The notes beneath the pieces are model-generated. The model did not search any database, was not told the origin of the DNA, and saw only the letters and a program-made list of their open reading frames with translations. Positions 52,296 to 62,797 of a stretch of DNA of 64,000 bases are shown in pieces (the stretch's first letter is position 1; each line of letters starts with the position of its first letter). This stretch comes from Arthrobacter sp. SDTb3-6 (GTDB lineage: Bacteria > Actinomycetota > Actinomycetes > Actinomycetales > Micrococcaceae), in assembly GCF_013376095.1 (NCBI RefSeq), contig NZ_JAAMFN010000012.1:1-64000 (forward strand), in the 5' to 3' direction. Position numbers and translations under genes: made by a program.

Positions 52296-53870
52296 CTAGG
52301 CCTCGGCCGGCTCCTCGTACTTCGGGAAGACCGGCGCCGGGGCGGGCAGGACGGTACCGGGCACCAAGGGCACGGAAATGGCAGCAAACTGGCGGACGGC
52401 GTCGTCCGGGGCAGTGCCCTGGCCCAACATGTCCAGCAGCTTCGCGGCGGCGTCCGGCATGACCGGCTGGACCAGGATCGAGACGATCCGCAGCACCTCC
52501 AGGGTCACGTACAGCACGGTTTCCATGCGGGGGACGTCCGTCTTGCGCAGCACCCACGGCGCCTGGTCGGCAAAGTAGGCGTTGGTGTCGCCGAGGACGT
52601 GCCAGATCTTCTCCAGTGAGCCGTGGAAGTCCTGCACCCCATACGCGGCGCGGGACTGTTCCAGCAGGGCGCCGGCGGCGGCGAGGATCGCCTCGTCGGC
52701 CTCGGTCAAGGCACCGGGCACCGGCACCACACCGCCGCAGTTCTTGGCCACCATGGACAGGGACCGCTGGGCCAGGTTGCCCAGGTTGTTGGCGAGGTCG
52801 TGGTTCATGCGGCCCACCACGGCTTCGTGGTTGTAGGAGCCGTCCGCGCCAAACGGGACCTCGCGGAGCAGGAAAAAGCGCACGGCGTCGAGCCCGTACT
52901 GGGCCACCCAGTCGGCCGGCGCCACCACGTTGCCCAGCGACTTGGACATCTTCACGCCGTTGTTGTGCAGGAAGCCGTGGATCATGACGCGCTTGGGCAG
53001 TTCGATCCCGGCGGACATCAGGAAGGCCGGCCAGTACACGGCATGGAAGCGGGAGATGTCCTTGCCGATGACGTGCACGTCCGCCGGCCAGTACTTCCTG
53101 AACGATTCCGATTCCGTGTCCGGGTAGCCGACGCCGGTGAGGTAGTTGGTCAGCGCGTCGACCCACACGTACATGACGTGCTTGTCGTTGCCGGGCACGG
53201 GGACGCCCCAGTCGAAGGTGGTGCGGCTGACGGAGAGGTCCTCCAGCCCGCCCTTGACGAAGCTGATGACCTCGTTGAAGCGGGTGCGCGGGGCACCAAA
53301 GTCGGGCTGGTCGGCGTACAGGGCCAGCAGCCGGTCCTGGTAGTTGGAGAGGCGGAAGAAGTAGCTTTCCTCCTCCGTCCAGGTCAGCTCGGTGTCGGTG
53401 ACCTTGGAGTAGCGCTTGCCGTCCCCGCGCAGTTCGGTCTCGTCCTCGCCGTAGTAGGCCTCGTCGCGGACGGAGTACCAGCCCTCATACTTGCCCAGGT
53501 AGATGTCCCCGGCCTCTTCCATCTTTTTCCAGATGGCCTGCGACGCCGCATAGTGGTCGGCGTCCGTGGTGCGGATGAAGCGGTCGTAGGTGATGCCCAG
53601 CGCCGCGTGCGCCGCCTTGTAGATGGCCGCGTTGCGGTCCACGAGCTCCTTGGGCGTGATGCCCTCCTTCTCGGCCGCCTGCGCAATCTTCATGCCGTGC
53701 TCATCCGTGCCGGTCAGGAACATCACGTCAAACCCGTCCAGGCGCTTGAAGCGTGCCATGGCGTCGGTGGCGATGTACTCGTAGGCATGCCCGATGTGCG
53801 GGACGCCGTTCGGGTACGTGATGGCGGTGGTGAGGTAGTAAGGCGTCTTGGCCGAGTCAGTAGATGTCAC
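52296..53870 (-). CDS. metG: Methionyl-tRNA synthetase
   Basis: MetG charges tRNA-Met, both initiator and elongator. The 524-residue class I enzyme has the HIGH motif [17 protein letters not shown] (about residue 21-37), [12 protein letters not shown], and [12 protein letters not shown] (KMSKS, about residue 307). The zinc-knuckle cysteines of the longer type are absent, so it is the short form. The GTG start lies 6 nt after TAAATT (minus strand 53882-53877), consistent with a leaderless mRNA. Terminal EEPAEA is a short acidic tail. Confidence 0.95.
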   Translation of the reverse strand: MTSTDSAKTPYYLTTAITYPNGVPHIGHAYEYIATDAMARFKRLDGFDVMFLTGTDEHGMKIAQAAEKEGITPKELVDRNAAIYKAAHAALGITYDRFIRTTDADHYAASQAIWKKMEEAGDIYLGKYEGWYSVRDEAYYGEDETELRGDGKRYSKVTDTELTWTEEESYFFRLSNYQDRLLALYADQPDFGAPRTRFNEVISFVKGGLEDLSVSRTTFDWGVPVPGNDKHVMYVWVDALTNYLTGVGYPDTESESFRKYWPADVHVIGKDISRFHAVYWPAFLMSAGIELPKRVMIHGFLHNNGVKMSKSLGNVVAPADWVAQYGLDAVRFFLLREVPFGADGSYNHEAVVGRMNHDLANNLGNLAQRSLSMVAKNCGGVVPVPGALTEADEAILAAAGALLEQSRAAYGVQDFHGSLEKIWHVLGDTNAYFADQAPWVLRKTDVPRMETVLYVTLEVLRIVSILVQPVMPDAAAKLLDMLGQGTAPDDAVRQFAAISVPLVPGTVLPAPAPVFPKYEEPAEA

Positions 53871-53932
53871 CCTACGAATTTACCGTGAAGCAGCCGGTTT
53901 CGCCGCTTCGTGTCCGGCGCCCGGGGCGTTAA

Positions 53933-53990
53933 CGTGCGACGGCGGCACCCGGGTGGGATGTTCGTCCCACCCGGGTGCCGCCGTCGTACG
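53933..53990. repeat. 26-bp inverted repeat between serA and metG
   Basis: The arms 53933-53958 and 53965-53990 pair over 26 bp with one mismatch and a 6-nt loop; the core is CGGCGGCACCCGGGTGGGA. It lies 20 bp after the serA stop, before the metG start. It lacks a T-tract but is a strong candidate for ending serA transcription. Confidence 0.85.
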
Positions 53991-54009
53991 GGTCCCGGCA
54001 GGCCCGGCG

Positions 54010-55605
54010 TCAGTCTTCCAGGTCGACCTCGCGGGCCACGGTGGCGCCGATGCCTTCCTTGATGGCCTCCAGCACGCCCTGGGGGACGGCGCTGTCGACG
54101 GTGATGAGGGCCAGGGCCTGGCCGCCTTCGCTGTGGCGGGCCACCTGCATGCCGGCGATGTTGACGTTGTTTTCCCCGAGCAGGCGGCCGAGGGTGCCGA
54201 CCACGCCCGGGCGGTCCGCGTAGGAGATGACCAGCAGGTGGTCGCTCATCGGGATTTCCAGCTCGTAGCCGTTGATGCCCACGATCTTCTGGACCTGCTT
54301 GGGCCCGGTCAGGGTGCCCGCCACGGAGATCTGCGAATCGTCGGAGAGCGCACCGCGGATGGTGAGCACGTTGCGGTAGTCGCCGGATTCCAGCGTGGTG
54401 ATCAGGCGGGTGTTGATGCCGCGCTGTTCGGCCAGGACGGGGGCGTTGACGTAGGACACCTGCTCGGAGACGACGTCCTTGAACACGCCCTTGAGCGCGG
54501 AGAGTTCCAGGGCCTTGACGTCCAGGGCGGCAATTTCGCCGGCCACCTCGACGTCGATCTGGGTCACGGAGGCGTGGGTCAGGGCGGTGAAGATCCGGCC
54601 CAGCTTCTCGATCAGCGGGATGCCCGGGCGGACGTCGGCGGCGATGACGCCCCCGGCGACGTTGACGGCGTCGGGCACCAGTTCCCCGGCCAGGGCCAGG
54701 CGCACGGACTTGGCCACGGAGACGCCGGCCTTTTCCTGGGCTTCGCCGGTGGAGGCGCCCAGGTGCGGGGTGACAATGACGTTGTCCAGGCCCAGGAAGT
54801 CGACGTCCGTGGCAGGTTCCTTGACGAAGACGTCAATGCCGGCACCGGCAATTTCGCCGTCGCGCAGGGCGATGTTGAGCGCGGCCTCGTCCACCAGGCC
54901 GCCGCGGGCGACGTTGATGACGTAGGCGCTCTTCTTCATCTTCGCGAACGCCTCGGTGCCGATCATGCCCAGCGTCTCCGGCGTGCGGGGCATGTGGATC
55001 GTGACGAAGTCGGACTGCTCCAGCAGCTCGTCCAGGCCCATCAGCTGCACGCCGAGGCTGGCGGCGCGGGCGGAGGTCACATAGGGGTCGTAGGCAATGA
55101 TCTCCATGCCGAAGGCCTTGGCACGTTCGGTGATCAGGGCGCCGATGCGGCCCAGGCCGATGATGCCCAGCTTCTTCTCCAGCAGTTCCGTGCCGGTGTA
55201 CTTGGAGCGCTTCCACTCGCCGTTCTTCAGGGCGGTGCTGGCGGCCGGGATGTGGCGGGCCAGGGAGAGGATGTGGCCGATGGTCAGTTCGGCGGCGGAG
55301 ACGATGTTCGACGTCGGCGCATTCACCACCATGACCCCGGCCTGCGTTGCGGCCTTGATGTCCACGTTGTCCAGCCCCACACCGGCACGGGCAATGACCT
55401 TCAGCTTCTTGGCGGCCGCAATGGCCTCGGCGTCGACCTGGGTTGCGGAGCGGACCAGGATGGCGTCCACGTCCTCAATGGCGGTGAGCAGCTGGGACCG
55501 GTCGGACCCGTCCGTCTGGCGGATTTCAAAGTCGGGGCCCAGTGCCTCGACCGTGGCGGGTGAAAGTTCCTCTGCGAGGAGTACGACTGGCTTGGTGGCG
55601 CTCAC
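54010..55605 (-). CDS. serA: D-3-phosphoglycerate dehydrogenase
   Basis: SerA oxidises 3-phosphoglycerate in the first step of serine synthesis. The 531-residue long-form enzyme has the NAD-binding LGIIGLGRIGALITERAKAF, the ARGGLVDEAALNIALRDG and TPHLGASTGEAQ (catalytic His, about residue 280) motifs, an intervening ASB-type domain (about 320-450) and a C-terminal ACT domain (about 455-531), the serine sensor. This is the mycobacterial type. GTG 55605 has AGAGG 7 nt upstream; the frame extends to 55764 through a terminator. It follows ilvBNC as in many actinobacteria, but the terminator at 55676-55714 separates the transcripts at least partly. Confidence 0.95.
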   Translation of the reverse strand: MSATKPVVLLAEELSPATVEALGPDFEIRQTDGSDRSQLLTAIEDVDAILVRSATQVDAEAIAAAKKLKVIARAGVGLDNVDIKAATQAGVMVVNAPTSNIVSAAELTIGHILSLARHIPAASTALKNGEWKRSKYTGTELLEKKLGIIGLGRIGALITERAKAFGMEIIAYDPYVTSARAASLGVQLMGLDELLEQSDFVTIHMPRTPETLGMIGTEAFAKMKKSAYVINVARGGLVDEAALNIALRDGEIAGAGIDVFVKEPATDVDFLGLDNVIVTPHLGASTGEAQEKAGVSVAKSVRLALAGELVPDAVNVAGGVIAADVRPGIPLIEKLGRIFTALTHASVTQIDVEVAGEIAALDVKALELSALKGVFKDVVSEQVSYVNAPVLAEQRGINTRLITTLESGDYRNVLTIRGALSDDSQISVAGTLTGPKQVQKIVGINGYELEIPMSDHLLVISYADRPGVVGTLGRLLGENNVNIAGMQVARHSEGGQALALITVDSAVPQGVLEAIKEGIGATVAREVDLED

Positions 55606-55675
55606 CTGTGACCTCTTTAGCTCTCGGGTATGTTCTGGTGGGGATTTTGGTGGCTGGTTTTTTGCGAAGCGAATC

Positions 55676-55714
55676 AACAAAAAAGCCGGACTCCAGTTTA
55701 TGGGAGTCCGGCTT
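55676..55714 (-). terminator. Rho-independent terminator after ilvC
   Basis: On the minus strand a perfect 12-bp stem (AAGCCGGACTCC, loop, and complement) is followed by a T-run (GGCTTTTTTG). It lies 69 bp after the ilvC stop and 71 bp before the serA start, so it marks the end of the ilvBNC transcript. Confidence 0.92.
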
Positions 55715-55782
55715 CCTTGGCCGTAACATTCGGCGGTGGCGGCGACGCAAGCGATGCACGTCACACGCCCGGAGGATGCGTG

Positions 55783-56904
<1,122 letters not shown>

Positions 56905-57417
56905 CTAGGAGGCGCGAAGTGCCCGGTCGCTCATGGAACGGGATCCCCGTCCGATGGCCAAGGTGCCGGATTGCACAATCTCGCGGACGCCGAAGGGCTC
57001 GAGCACATTGAGCAGTGCCGTGAGCTTGTCCGGGTGGCCGGTGGCTTCGATGGTGAGCGAGTCGGTGGACACGTCGACGACCGAGGCACGGAAGAGGTCT
57101 GCGGCTTGGGTGACCTGCAGCCTCGTGGCGGCATCCGCACGTACCTTGACCAGGATGTGGTCCCGTTGCACGGAGTTCTCTGAAACGAGTTCAACAATCT
57201 TGATGACGTTGACCAGTTTATTCAGCTGTTTGGTGACTTGTTCAATCAGGTCCCCGTCGGCGTCGACCACGACGGTCATCCGGGACACCCCGGAGACCTC
57301 GGTGGGACCGACGGCCAGGGAATTGATGTTGAAGGCGCGGCGGGCGAACATGCTGGCCACGCGGGTCAGGACGCCGGGCTTGTCCTCAACCAGGACGGAA
57401 AGGGTATGGCGTGTCAT
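56905..57417 (-). CDS. ilvN: Acetolactate synthase small (regulatory) subunit
   Basis: IlvN is the regulatory subunit of acetohydroxyacid synthase, which gives valine feedback control. The 170-residue protein has an N-terminal ACT domain (RHTLSVLVEDKPGVLTRVAS, then FNINSLAVGPTE) and a C-terminal domain with ILVKVRADAATR. ATG 57417 lies 2 nt after the ilvB stop with AGAGGA upstream, so the two are coupled; an earlier frame start lies inside ilvB. Confidence 0.95.
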   Translation of the reverse strand: MTRHTLSVLVEDKPGVLTRVASMFARRAFNINSLAVGPTEVSGVSRMTVVVDADGDLIEQVTKQLNKLVNVIKIVELVSENSVQRDHILVKVRADAATRLQVTQAADLFRASVVDVSTDSLTIEATGHPDKLTALLNVLEPFGVREIVQSGTLAIGRGSRSMSDRALRAS

Positions 57418-57419
57418 GT

Positions 57420-59309
57420 CTAGTCCTCTTCTTCCCACACCGGGGTCATGTTGCGGGCCACCTGGATCTGGTCGTTGCTGACGCCTGAGGGGACCATTGG
57501 CCACACCATGGAGTCGGGGCTGACCACGAAGTCAATGACGACGGGGCGGTCGTTGATGGCGAGCGCCTTTTCAATCGTCGCGTCAATGTCCTCGACCCGT
57601 TCGCAGCGCAGGCCCACACAGCCGTAGGCGTCGGCGAGCTTGACGAAGTCCGGCACGCGCATGGAGTCATGGCCCGTGTTCAGGTCGGTGTTGGAGTAGC
57701 GGCTGTTGTAAAACAGGGTCTGCCACTGGCGCACCATGCCGAGCGAGGAGTTGTTGATGACGGCAACCTTGATCGCAATGTTGTTGATCCGGCAGGTGGC
57801 CAGTTCCTGGTTGGTCATCTGGAAGCAGCCGTCGCCGTCAATGGCCCAGACCACGCGGTCCGGGTTGCCGACCTTGGCGCCCATGGCTGCGGGCACCGAA
57901 TACCCCATGGTGCCGGCGCCGCCGGAGTTCAGCCAGGAATGCGGGCGCTCGTACTTGATGAACTGTGCGGCCCACATCTGGTGCTGCCCGACGCCGGCCA
58001 CGTACACGCCCTCCGGGCCCGTCAGCGCGCCGATGCGGGAGATGACCCGCTGCGGGGACATGAGGCCGTCCTCCGGTTCGGTCCAGCCCAGCGGGTAGGT
58101 CTCGCGCAGGTTTCCCAAAAACGCCCACCAGTCGCTGAGGTCCGGGGTTCCGCCGGCCTCAAACTCGGCCTTCACCGCGGCGGTGAGGTCCGGGATGATC
58201 TCCTTGACCGAGCCCACGATCGGGACATCGGCCGTGCGGTTCTTGGAGATTTCCGCCGGGTCGATGTCTGCGTGGATCACCTTGGCATGCGGGGCGAAGC
58301 TGCTCAGCACGCCGGTAACGCGGTCGTCAAAACGGGCGCCCAGGGTGATCAGCAGGTCCGACTGCTGCAGCGCCGTCACGGCCGAGACGGATCCGTGCAT
58401 GCCCGGCATGCCCACGTGCAGGGGGTGCGAGTCCGGGAACGCGCCCCGGGCCATCAGGGTGGTGGCCACGGGCGCACCGGTCAGCTCGGCCAGCTCCATG
58501 AGTTCCTTGGCGGCGTGCGCCTTGATGACGCCACCGCCCACGTACAACACCGGCTTCCTGGCCTCGCGGATCAGCTTGGCGGCCTCGCGCAGCTGCTTGG
58601 AGTGGCCGCGGAACACGGGCCGGTACCCGGGCAGGTCGATGACCGGCGGCCAGGAGAACGTCATCTGGCCCTGCTGGGCGTCCTTGGAGACGTCCACCAG
58701 GACGGGGCCGGGCCGGCCGGTGGAGGCGAGGTGGAACGCCTCCGCCAGGATGCGCGGAATGTCCTGGGCGTCGGTGACGAGGTAGGAGTGCTTGGTCACC
58801 GGCATGGTGATCCCGACGATGTCGGCTTCCTGGAAGGCGTCCGTGCCGATCACGGAGCTGGAGACCTGGCCGGTGATGGCCACGAGCGGCACCGAGTCCA
58901 TGTGGGCGTCCATGATGGGTGTGACCAGGTTCGTGGCGCCCGGACCGGAGGTCGCGATGCACACGCCGACCTGGCCGGTGACCATGGCGTAGCCCTGGGC
59001 CGCGTGCCCGGCACCTTGTTCATGGCGGACCAGGACATGGTTGAGGGAGGAGGCCATGAGGGGGTCATAGGTGGGCAGGATGGCTCCGCCGGGAAGCCCG
59101 AAGACGTCCTTGACGCCCAGCTCTTCAAGTGAACGGACAAGTGCCTCGGAGCCGGTCATTTGTACGGGCGCCACAACGTTGTTGGGGCCGACGACGGCGG
59201 TGGCCGGGCTGGCCGGGCTGACTGCTCCTGAGCTGCTTCCTGCCGTGGCACCATGTCCGTGGGACTTGGTGGCCATCAGCGCAGGGCTGGCGGGCTTTCC
59301 TTTACTCAT
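57420..59309 (-). CDS. ilvB: Acetolactate synthase large (catalytic) subunit
   Basis: IlvB is the ThDP- and FAD-dependent catalytic subunit that forms acetolactate or acetohydroxybutyrate. The 629-residue protein shows the catalytic glutamate in [15 protein letters not shown], the central FAD-binding domain ([16 protein letters not shown]), and the ThDP motif [17 protein letters not shown] with the later [13 protein letters not shown]. The first 45 residues are a low-complexity leader ([17 protein letters not shown]) typical in actinobacteria. AAAGGA lies 7 nt before the ATG. Expression is likely attenuated by branched-chain amino acids through the leader peptide and terminator at 59405-59556. 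Confidence 0.97.
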   Translation of the reverse strand: MSKGKPASPALMATKSHGHGATAGSSSGAVSPASPATAVVGPNNVVAPVQMTGSEALVRSLEELGVKDVFGLPGGAILPTYDPLMASSLNHVLVRHEQGAGHAAQGYAMVTGQVGVCIATSGPGATNLVTPIMDAHMDSVPLVAITGQVSSSVIGTDAFQEADIVGITMPVTKHSYLVTDAQDIPRILAEAFHLASTGRPGPVLVDVSKDAQQGQMTFSWPPVIDLPGYRPVFRGHSKQLREAAKLIREARKPVLYVGGGVIKAHAAKELMELAELTGAPVATTLMARGAFPDSHPLHVGMPGMHGSVSAVTALQQSDLLITLGARFDDRVTGVLSSFAPHAKVIHADIDPAEISKNRTADVPIVGSVKEIIPDLTAAVKAEFEAGGTPDLSDWWAFLGNLRETYPLGWTEPEDGLMSPQRVISRIGALTGPEGVYVAGVGQHQMWAAQFIKYERPHSWLNSGGAGTMGYSVPAAMGAKVGNPDRVVWAIDGDGCFQMTNQELATCRINNIAIKVAVINNSSLGMVRQWQTLFYNSRYSNTDLNTGHDSMRVPDFVKLADAYGCVGLRCERVEDIDATIEKALAINDRPVVIDFVVSPDSMVWPMVPSGVSNDQIQVARNMTPVWEEED

Positions 59310-59404
59310 CGGTTCTTCCTTTGCGGAACTCGTGTTCTTGGTACTTCCATGGCTTGCGTTTCGGGTCGCTTACGCAGTGTTACGAGTTGCCATACTGTGG
59401 TGGA

Positions 59405-59447
59405 AACAAAAAAACCCCTCAGCCGTCAGGCTCTCATCGAGGGGTTT
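59405..59447 (-). terminator. Attenuator terminator of ilvBNC
   Basis: On the minus strand the stem AAACCCCTC / GAGGGGTTT (59447-59439 and 59420-59412), with an inner hairpin in its loop, is followed by a T7 run. It lies between the ilv leader peptide and ilvB, the position of a translation-coupled attenuator. It ends 95 bp before ilvB. Confidence 0.88.
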
Positions 59448-59523
59448 GCACGTGTTGCGACGTTCTCTTCACTGGTTTGTCAGAGGGTCATGGCCTTATG
59501 GTGTGGCCATTTTGCGTCACGCG

Positions 59524-59556
59524 CTAGCTAATGACGACTACGAGCAACATGTTCAT
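59524..59556 (-). CDS. ilvBNC leader peptide MNMLLVVVIS
   Basis: A ten-residue frame codes for Met-Asn-Met-Leu-Leu-Val-Val-Val-Ile-Ser then stop, with six consecutive Leu/Val/Ile codons (TTG CTC GTA GTC GTC ATT). AAGGAAAG lies upstream and the terminator at 59405-59447 follows. Ribosome stalling at these codons when charged branched-chain tRNAs are scarce would favour an antiterminated leader, as described for ilvBNC of Corynebacterium glutamicum. The putative -35 TTGACA is at 59592-59587, and a weak -10 (AAAGAC) stands 7 nt before the ATG, so the leader could itself be leaderless. Confidence 0.9.
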   Translation of the reverse strand: MNMLLVVVIS

Positions 59557-59604
59557 GTCTGTAGTCTTTCCTTTTGCCGCCGGAGGTGTCAAACAGCATA
59601 CCCC

Positions 59605-59647
59605 GTGATTCCAGCATGTGGACGCATGGTCCACTCTGTGGAATCAC
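59605..59647. repeat. Two-part hairpin overlapping the ilvD stop codon
   Basis: The arms GTGATTCCA (59605-59613) and TGGAATCAC (59639-59647) enclose a second stem, GTGGAC (59618-59623) with GTCCAC (59629-59634), with equal 4-nt bulges. The ilvD stop codon (59644-59646) lies within the right arm. It may end ilvD transcription, or bind a regulator upstream of the ilvB promoter. Confidence 0.75.
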
Positions 59648-61383
59648 CCGCAGTAGGCGCCGGTGGAGGCGCTGTTGACAAGCTTCGCATACTTGGCCAG
59701 CACGCCCGTGGTGAACTTGGCCGGCAGCGGCCGCCACCCCACCTTGCGTCCCTCCAGTTCGACGGGCTCCACCAGGAGGTCGAACGACCGGGCGGCGATG
59801 TCCACGCGGATCCTGTCGCCGTCGCGCACAAAGGCGATGGGTCCGCCGTCGGCCGCTTCCGGGGCCACGTGGCCGATGCACAGCCCGGTGGTGCCGCCGG
59901 AAAAGCGCCCGTCCGTCAGCAGCAGCACCTCCTTGCCGAGCCCGGCTCCCTTGATGGCGCCGGTGATGGCGAGCATCTCGCGCATGCCCGGGCCGCCCTT
60001 GGGGCCTTCGTAACGGATGACGACGACGTCCCCGGCCTGGATTTCGCCGCTGTCCAGCGCGTCCAGGGCGCCCTGCTCGCGTTCAAACACGCGGGCGGTT
60101 CCCTCGAACACATCCAGGTCAAAGCCGGCGCTCTTGACAACGGCGCCTTCCGGGGCGAGCGAGCCGTGCAGGATGGTGATGCCGCCGGTCTTGTGGATGG
60201 GGTTGTCCAGGGCGCGCAGCACCTTGCCGTCGGGGTCCGGCGGGTTGATGTCGGCAAGGTTTTCCGCCACCGTCCTGCCCGTGACGGTGAGGGCGTCGCC
60301 GTGGAGGAGCCCGGCGTCGAGCAGTGCCTTCATGATGACCGGGACGCCGCCGATCCTGTCGACGTCGAACATGACGTAGCGGCCAAAGGGCTTCAGGTCG
60401 CCCAGGTGCGGGATCCTGTCGCCGATGCGGTTGAAGTCCTTCAGGGTCAGGTCCACCCTGGCTTCGCGGGCAATGGCGAGCAGGTGCAGGACGGCGTTGG
60501 TGGAGCCGCCGAAGGCCATGGTCACGGCGATGGCGTTTTCAAAGGCTTCCTTGGTCATGATGTCGCGGGCACGGATGCCCTTCTCCAGCAGGTGGACCAC
60601 GGCCTCGCCGGACTTGCGGGCGTACATGTCGCGGCGGCGGTCGGCACTGGGCGGGGCGGCCGAGCCCGGCAGCGACATGCCGAGGGCCTCGCCGATGCAG
60701 GCCATGGTGTTGGCCGTGTACATGCCGCCGCACGCGCCTTCGCCGGGGCAGATGGCCCGTTCGATGCTGTCCAGGTCCTTCATGCTCATCCTGCCGGCGG
60801 CGCAGGCACCGACCGCCTCGAAGGCGTCAATCAGGGTGACTTCCTTTTCCGTGCCGTCCTCCAGCTTGGCAAAGCCGGGCATGATCGAGCCGGCGTAGAG
60901 GAATACGCTGGCCAGGTTCAGGCGGGCCGCGGCCATGAGCATGCCGGGCAGGGACTTGTCGCAGCCGGCCAGGAGCACCGAGCCGTCCAGGCGCTCGGCC
61001 ATCATGACCGTTTCCACGGAGTCGGCAATGACCTCCCTGGAGACCAGGGAGAAGTGCATGCCCTCGTGGCCCATGGAGATGCCGTCCGAGACGGAGATGG
61101 TGCCGAACTGCATGGGGAAGCCATCCGCCGCGAAGACGCCTTCCTTCGCGCCCTGGGCCAGCCGGTTCAGGGACAGGTTGCAGGGGGTGATTTCGTTCCA
61201 GGAGCTGGCGACGCCGATCTGGGGCTTGCGGAAGTCGTCGTCGCCCATGCCCACCGCGCGGAACATGCCGCGCGCCGGGGCGGCGTGGATCCCGTCGGTG
61301 ACGACCCTGCTGCGGGGCTTGATGTCCGGCTTGCCCTCTGCGGTCCGGACAACTTCTTCTGCTGAATTGGCATCCACGCTCAT
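59644..61383 (-). CDS. ilvD: Dihydroxy-acid dehydratase
   Basis: IlvD dehydrates 2,3-dihydroxy-isovalerate and -methylvalerate to the 2-oxo acids of valine and isoleucine synthesis, using an Fe-S cluster. The 579-residue enzyme has the cluster-binding motif [15 protein letters not shown], the second signature [17 protein letters not shown] and the C-terminal [18 protein letters not shown], along with [12 protein letters not shown]. The ATG lies 6 nt after TAGACT (minus strand 61395-61390) and lacks a ribosome site, so the mRNA is probably leaderless. It is upstream of, but apparently separate from, ilvBNC. Confidence 0.96.
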   Translation of the reverse strand: MSVDANSAEEVVRTAEGKPDIKPRSRVVTDGIHAAPARGMFRAVGMGDDDFRKPQIGVASSWNEITPCNLSLNRLAQGAKEGVFAADGFPMQFGTISVSDGISMGHEGMHFSLVSREVIADSVETVMMAERLDGSVLLAGCDKSLPGMLMAAARLNLASVFLYAGSIMPGFAKLEDGTEKEVTLIDAFEAVGACAAGRMSMKDLDSIERAICPGEGACGGMYTANTMACIGEALGMSLPGSAAPPSADRRRDMYARKSGEAVVHLLEKGIRARDIMTKEAFENAIAVTMAFGGSTNAVLHLLAIAREARVDLTLKDFNRIGDRIPHLGDLKPFGRYVMFDVDRIGGVPVIMKALLDAGLLHGDALTVTGRTVAENLADINPPDPDGKVLRALDNPIHKTGGITILHGSLAPEGAVVKSAGFDLDVFEGTARVFEREQGALDALDSGEIQAGDVVVIRYEGPKGGPGMREMLAITGAIKGAGLGKEVLLLTDGRFSGGTTGLCIGHVAPEAADGGPIAFVRDGDRIRVDIAARSFDLLVEPVELEGRKVGWRPLPAKFTTGVLAKYAKLVNSASTGAYCG

Positions 61384-61704
61384 GGGGGCAGTCTATGACG
61401 GGGATCACGTCCCGGCCAGCCTTTGCCGCGGGTCGTCCCTCAGGAAGGGCCGGGGAAGGGCAGGGAAGACCGCCGGAAGGGCTCGGGAGGGGACATGGGG
61501 CGGCCGTGCCGGTTTCAACGCGGAAATTCGTGTCCTGGCCGCCAAAAAACCGCGTCTTTCCCGGGATTTTGACCCGGCCGCCTGTGATCTGTGCCGCAAA
61601 CGGACTTTTCGATTTCACACCCGCCCAAAAACCATGTAGTGTTTCATGTCGTTGCAGGGAACACAACGGACACAAACCGGCGTGAACCGCTGCGGCCAGA
61701 AGAT
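61384..61704. other. Intergenic region between ilvD and tRNA-Lys
   Basis: This 321-bp stretch contains the ilvD promoter end (-10 box TAGACT at 61395-61390 on the minus strand) and the tRNA-Lys promoter (61614-61642). No coding frame in it has a start signal or motif. Confidence 0.6.
61614..61642 (+). promoter_or_regulatory. Putative promoter of tRNA-Lys
   Basis: TTCACA (61614-61619), a 17-bp spacer and TAGTGT (61637-61642) lie about 55 bp before the mature tRNA start. This fits a vegetative promoter, judged by eye. Confidence 0.5.
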
Positions 61705-61777
61705 GCACCTCTAGCTCAATTGGCAGAGCAATTGACTCTTAATCAATGGGTTTCGGGTTCAAGTCCCGAGGGGTGCA
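61705..61777 (+). tRNA. tRNA-Lys (anticodon CTT)
   Basis: This 73-nt cloverleaf has acceptor GCACCTC paired with GGGGTGC (two G-T pairs possible), anticodon loop CTCTTAA with CTT, and GGTTCAAGTCC in the T arm. CCA is not encoded. A strong terminator follows directly. Confidence 0.95.
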
Positions 61778-61787
61778 CAGTTGAAAG

Positions 61788-61830
61788 ACGGCCCCGGTCC
61801 GCTTAGGCGGACCGGGGCCGTTTTGTTTTC
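61788..61830 (+). terminator. Terminator after tRNA-Lys
   Basis: A perfect 15-bp GC-rich stem (61788-61802 and 61807-61821, TTAG loop) is followed by TTTGTTTTC. It is a typical Rho-independent terminator for the tRNA transcript. Confidence 0.92.
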
Positions 61831-62003
61831 CCCGCCAGGTGCGCGAGCGCCGCCCGGCCGCTGCCCGGGCAGGTGGCCTCCGATGCCGCCGAACGCGGGG
61901 CCCGCCGCGAATTTAAGGGTCCACGGCAACTGGCCTAGGCTGAAGTGAACATCCCGCCGCGTTCCCTTGCGGCGCCCGTCCACACACCGCCCCAGGAGCC
62001 ACC

Positions 62004-62477
62004 ATGACCGAACGCCTCGTCCCCGGCGACACCGCCCCGGCCTTCAGCCTGCCCAATGCCGACGGCGGCACCACGGCACTGCAGGACTTCACGGGCCAGA
62101 ACGTGGTGGTCTACTTTTACCCCGCCGCGGCAACGCCGGGGTGCACCAAGGAGGCCTGCGACTTCCGCGACAACCTGGCGTCGTTGAAGTCGGCCGGCTA
62201 CCAGGTGCTGGGCATCTCCCCCGATCCCGTCGCCAAGCTGGCCAAGTTCGCAGCCAAGGAGGAACTCACGTTCCCGCTGTTGTCCGACGAGGACCATGCC
62301 GTTGCGGACGCCTACGCTGCGTGGGGTGAGAAGAAGAACTATGGGAAGACGTACCAGGGGCTGATCCGCTCCACGATCGTGGTCGACGGCAGCGGGAAGG
62401 TGGCACTGGCACAGTACAACGTCCGCGCCACCGGCCACGTCGCCAAGCTGCGCCGTGACTTGAAGATCGACGCCTGA
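62004..62477 (+). CDS. bcp: Thioredoxin-dependent thiol peroxidase (Bcp/PrxQ)
   Basis: This 157-residue peroxiredoxin of the Bcp type reduces hydroperoxides in the cytosol with electrons from thioredoxin. The peroxidatic cysteine is Cys47 in YPAAATPGCTKEAC and the resolving cysteine is Cys52, five residues on as in the PrxQ group. AGGAG lies 5 nt before the ATG, and a -10-like TAGGCT (61936-61941) lies about 60 bp upstream, giving a normal leader. It stands alone between two tRNA genes. Confidence 0.94.
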   Translation: MTERLVPGDTAPAFSLPNADGGTTALQDFTGQNVVVYFYPAAATPGCTKEACDFRDNLASLKSAGYQVLGISPDPVAKLAKFAAKEELTFPLLSDEDHAVADAYAAWGEKKNYGKTYQGLIRSTIVVDGSGKVALAQYNVRATGHVAKLRRDLKIDA

Positions 62478-62555
62478 TCGAAAATCGGCCCTCCGGCCCG
62501 CCCGTTTCGCGATCCTGGCGCGGCCGCAAGGCCGGCAACGGCAGTGATCAATGTG

Positions 62556-62637
62556 TGCGCAAGAGGGGACTTGAACCCCTACGCCCGAAGGCACAGGTAC
62601 CTAAAACCTGCGTGTCTACCAATTCCACCACTCGCGC
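62556..62637 (-). tRNA. tRNA-Leu (anticodon TAG)
   Basis: This 82-nt class II tRNA on the minus strand has acceptor GCGCGAG paired with CTTGCGC, anticodon loop TTTTAGG with TAG, a variable arm TGCCTTCGGGCGT and GGTTCAAGTCC in the T arm. CCA is not encoded. Confidence 0.95.
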
Positions 62638-62797
62638 CGGCAAATACATGCGGTAAAGACCTGCACAATACTACCCGGCAATCCCCCCGGCCCGTCACAC
62701 CCGCAACCACGGCTCCAGCCCGCAGCCTGCCGCTGCCGGGCTTGAGCAACTAGGATGAGTGGCTGACGGAACACCCTGCGGCAAGGAGAACCCCCAC

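Noticed and set aside
53871-54009. SAM or serine-type riboswitch upstream of metG or after serA
   Set aside because: Only the long palindrome is visible; no conserved riboswitch core could be recognised, and metG seems leaderless.
61395-61685. Frames between ilvD and tRNA-Lys
   Set aside because: Overlap the tRNA promoter region, no start signals, no recognisable domain.
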